In this document: piece after piece, positions 62,633 to 64,000 of the stretch
Layout: each line of letters opens with the position of its first letter
How positions within the stretch are numbered: the first letter of the stretch is position 1
Assembly: GCF_000013445.1 (NCBI RefSeq)
Contig: NC_007796.1
Location: forward strand, 2,578,936 to 2,642,935
Source: Methanospirillum hungatei JF-1
GTDB taxonomy: Archaea > Halobacteriota > Methanomicrobia > Methanomicrobiales > Methanospirillaceae
Direction of reading: 5' to 3'
DNA: 64,000 nucleotides
Notes under the pieces: model-generated
Database searches by the model: none
Told to the model about the DNA's origin: nothing
What the model saw: only the letters and a program-made list of their open reading frames with translations
Position numbers and translations under genes: made by a program

Positions 62633-64000
62633 CTATGAATGATCACCGCGACCGTTCTTCTGTTCTTCTTCGAACCGTTTCATCTCCATCTCCCTGAGAT
62701 CCTTTCGTTTGATCTTACCTGAAATGGTTTTTGGAAGTTCTTTTACAAATTCAATCTTTCGTGGATATTTATAGGGAGCCGTGATAGACTTGACGTACTC
62801 CTGAATCTCCCGTGCCAGTTTTTCAGAGGGTTCATAACCGGCTTTCAGAACGATGAACGCTTTCACAACAAATCCCCGGATGATATCAGGTGACCCGACA
62901 ACCGCAGCCTCTTGCACGGCCTGGTGCTCAATAATTGCACTTTCAACCTCAAATGGCCCGATACGATACCCTGACGCTTTGATGACATCATCATCACGGC
63001 CTACAAACCAGAAGTACCCATCACCATCCCTGACCGCCCGGTCACCGGTATAGTAAAACCCGTCTCTGAATGCATTTGCGTTTGCTTCTTCATTCCCCCA
63101 GTATTCCATGAAGAACCCGACCGGACGGGGATCGGTTTTGATTGCGATGGATCCTTCTTCCCCTGGCTTGACCGGTTTTCCGTCCTCATCATGAAGTTCG
63201 ATCACCCAGCCCGGAGAGGGTTTTCCCATCGACCCGTACTTCGGTTCCATGCATGGGAATGTCCCGACACACAAAACCGTCTCGGTCTGCCCATATCCTT
63301 CGTATATTTCAAGGCCGGTTGCATCTTTCCATGCCTTAATGACTTCAGGGTTGATGAGTTCCCCGGCACTTACACAATGCCTGAGCTCAGAAAAGTCATA
63401 CTTGCGGAGATCAGCCATAATCAGCATCCGGTAGATGGTCGGCGGTGCACAAAAAGTGGTTATCCCGTACTTTTCAATAAGCGGGAGAAGTTCGGTTGCA
63501 TTAAACTTGTTCCGGTAGTCATAAACAAAGATTGCAGCACCCTCAATCCACTGTCCGAACAGTTTCCCCCAAGCAGATTTTGCCCACCCGGTATCTGAAA
63601 CGGTAAAGTGCAGATCATTATTACGCACATCATGCCAGAACCGGGCGGTGACGATATGACCAAGCGGATATGCCTGAGAATGCAGCACCATCTTTGGTTC
63701 ACCGGTTGTGCCGGATGAGAAGAAAATAACCATCGGATCGGTCGCCTTTGTCTTTCTCATCCCCTTCAGGTTGATAATTCGTGAGGAAACCGGTGCAGGA
63801 TAGGTCAGTTCACGCGGATATGAAAGCCATCCATCACGTGCACCATCCACAACCATCTTTGTCTCAAGTGTCGGGCAAATACTGGCAATCTCCTCAACCT
63901 TATGGGCGTTCTCCATATCGGTGATGACCATCTTTGCCTCTGACGTTTTGATCCGGTATGCCAGATCCTTCGGGGTCAGCATGGTAGGAGCCGGGATGTA
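62633..64000 (-). CDS. AMP-forming acyl-CoA synthetase (5' end beyond window)
   Basis: Activates a carboxylic acid (acetate or medium-chain) to its CoA thioester via an acyl-AMP. About 455 residues are visible and the frame is open at the right edge, so the N-terminal 90-100 residues are missing. Signatures: FFSSGTTGEPKMVLHS (P-loop), YEGYGQTE (A4/A5), YTGDRAVRDGDGYFWFVGRDDDVIKASGYRI (A7/A8; first 20 residues start at YTGDR), and the catalytic Lys in KTISGKIKRKDLR. Substrate not determined. Confidence 0.94.
   Translation of the reverse strand, partial: YIPAPTMLTPKDLAYRIKTSEAKMVITDMENAHKVEEIASICPTLETKMVVDGARDGWLSYPRELTYPAPVSSRIINLKGMRKTKATDPMVIFFSSGTTGEPKMVLHSQAYPLGHIVTARFWHDVRNNDLHFTVSDTGWAKSAWGKLFGQWIEGAAIFVYDYRNKFNATELLPLIEKYGITTFCAPPTIYRMLIMADLRKYDFSELRHCVSAGELINPEVIKAWKDATGLEIYEGYGQTETVLCVGTFPCMEPKYGSMGKPSPGWVIELHDEDGKPVKPGEEGSIAIKTDPRPVGFFMEYWGNEEANANAFRDGFYYTGDRAVRDGDGYFWFVGRDDDVIKASGYRIGPFEVESAIIEHQAVQEAAVVGSPDIIRGFVVKAFIVLKAGYEPSEKLAREIQEYVKSITAPYKYPRKIEFVKELPKTISGKIKRKDLREMEMKRFEEEQKNGRGDHS

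Overview
The window comes from a hydrogenotrophic methanogen of the order Methanomicrobiales, most likely Methanospirillum or a close relative. It carries the F420-reducing hydrogenase operon (frhADGB), methenyl-H4MPT cyclohydrolase (mch), MptA-type GTP cyclohydrolase and a probable methanofuran kinase (mfnE). It also has archaeal information genes (aIF2-beta, RpoL, aEF1-beta, an archaeal-type 7S SRP RNA), archaeal TATA boxes and GGAGG/GGTG ribosome sites. Species assignment is inference; no database was searched.

Bases 1-40,400 are mostly ordinary chromosome. In order: pyridoxal phosphate synthase (pdxS, cut by the window edge, and pdxT); a bacterial-type phosphoglycerate mutase; a CARDB surface protein; a sodium/solute symporter with its tiny accessory subunit; frhADGB behind a palindrome-flanked promoter; mptA; aIF2-beta fused to TRAM; rpoL; an MBL hydrolase/AAA pair; two M24 peptidases; tRNA-Asn and a CAU tRNA that looks like Ile2; the SRP RNA; malate dehydrogenase; aEF1-beta with a zinc-ribbon peptide; a secreted PLD protein; a CcdA/thioredoxin pair; a GntP permease; nadX-nadA-nadC; a methylthiotransferase; tRNA-Ile(GAT); iorAB; a leucine-type operon leuA-C-D-B whose leuA start appears frameshifted; an APH-type kinase; and an internally duplicated membrane protein.

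Bases 40,400-53,200 are accessory. An acetoacetate-decarboxylase-like gene and two tandem, recently duplicated SDR genes lead into mobile-element debris. Two inverted ~297-bp copies of an IS1634-type transposase 5' end (43,885-44,181 and 47,108-47,404) enclose about 3 kb. This holds an intact DDE transposase with a DUF2080-type partner and a striking mirror-symmetric array of TATGCAC boxes (44,991-45,298). A visibly AT-rich surface-polysaccharide block follows (two methyltransferases, a GT4 glycosyltransferase, a Wzx-like flippase), then about 1.4 kb of decayed sequence.

Bases 53,200-64,000 return to chromosome: a redox cluster (HdrD-like Fe-S protein, two PNPOx-fold flavoproteins, a 2[4Fe-4S] ferredoxin) convergent with mch; a response-regulator/PAS/histidine-kinase hybrid; rubredoxin; a voltage-gated-type K+ channel; a DUF6438-like protein; two tandem TPR exported proteins; and an AMP-forming acyl-CoA synthetase cut by the right edge.

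The strongest unexplained signals are the symmetric TATGCAC array, the leuA frame conflict with three TGCACCA boxes at its promoter, and the CAAATGGCA palindrome around the frh TATA box. No CRISPR array or recognisable defence operon was seen.
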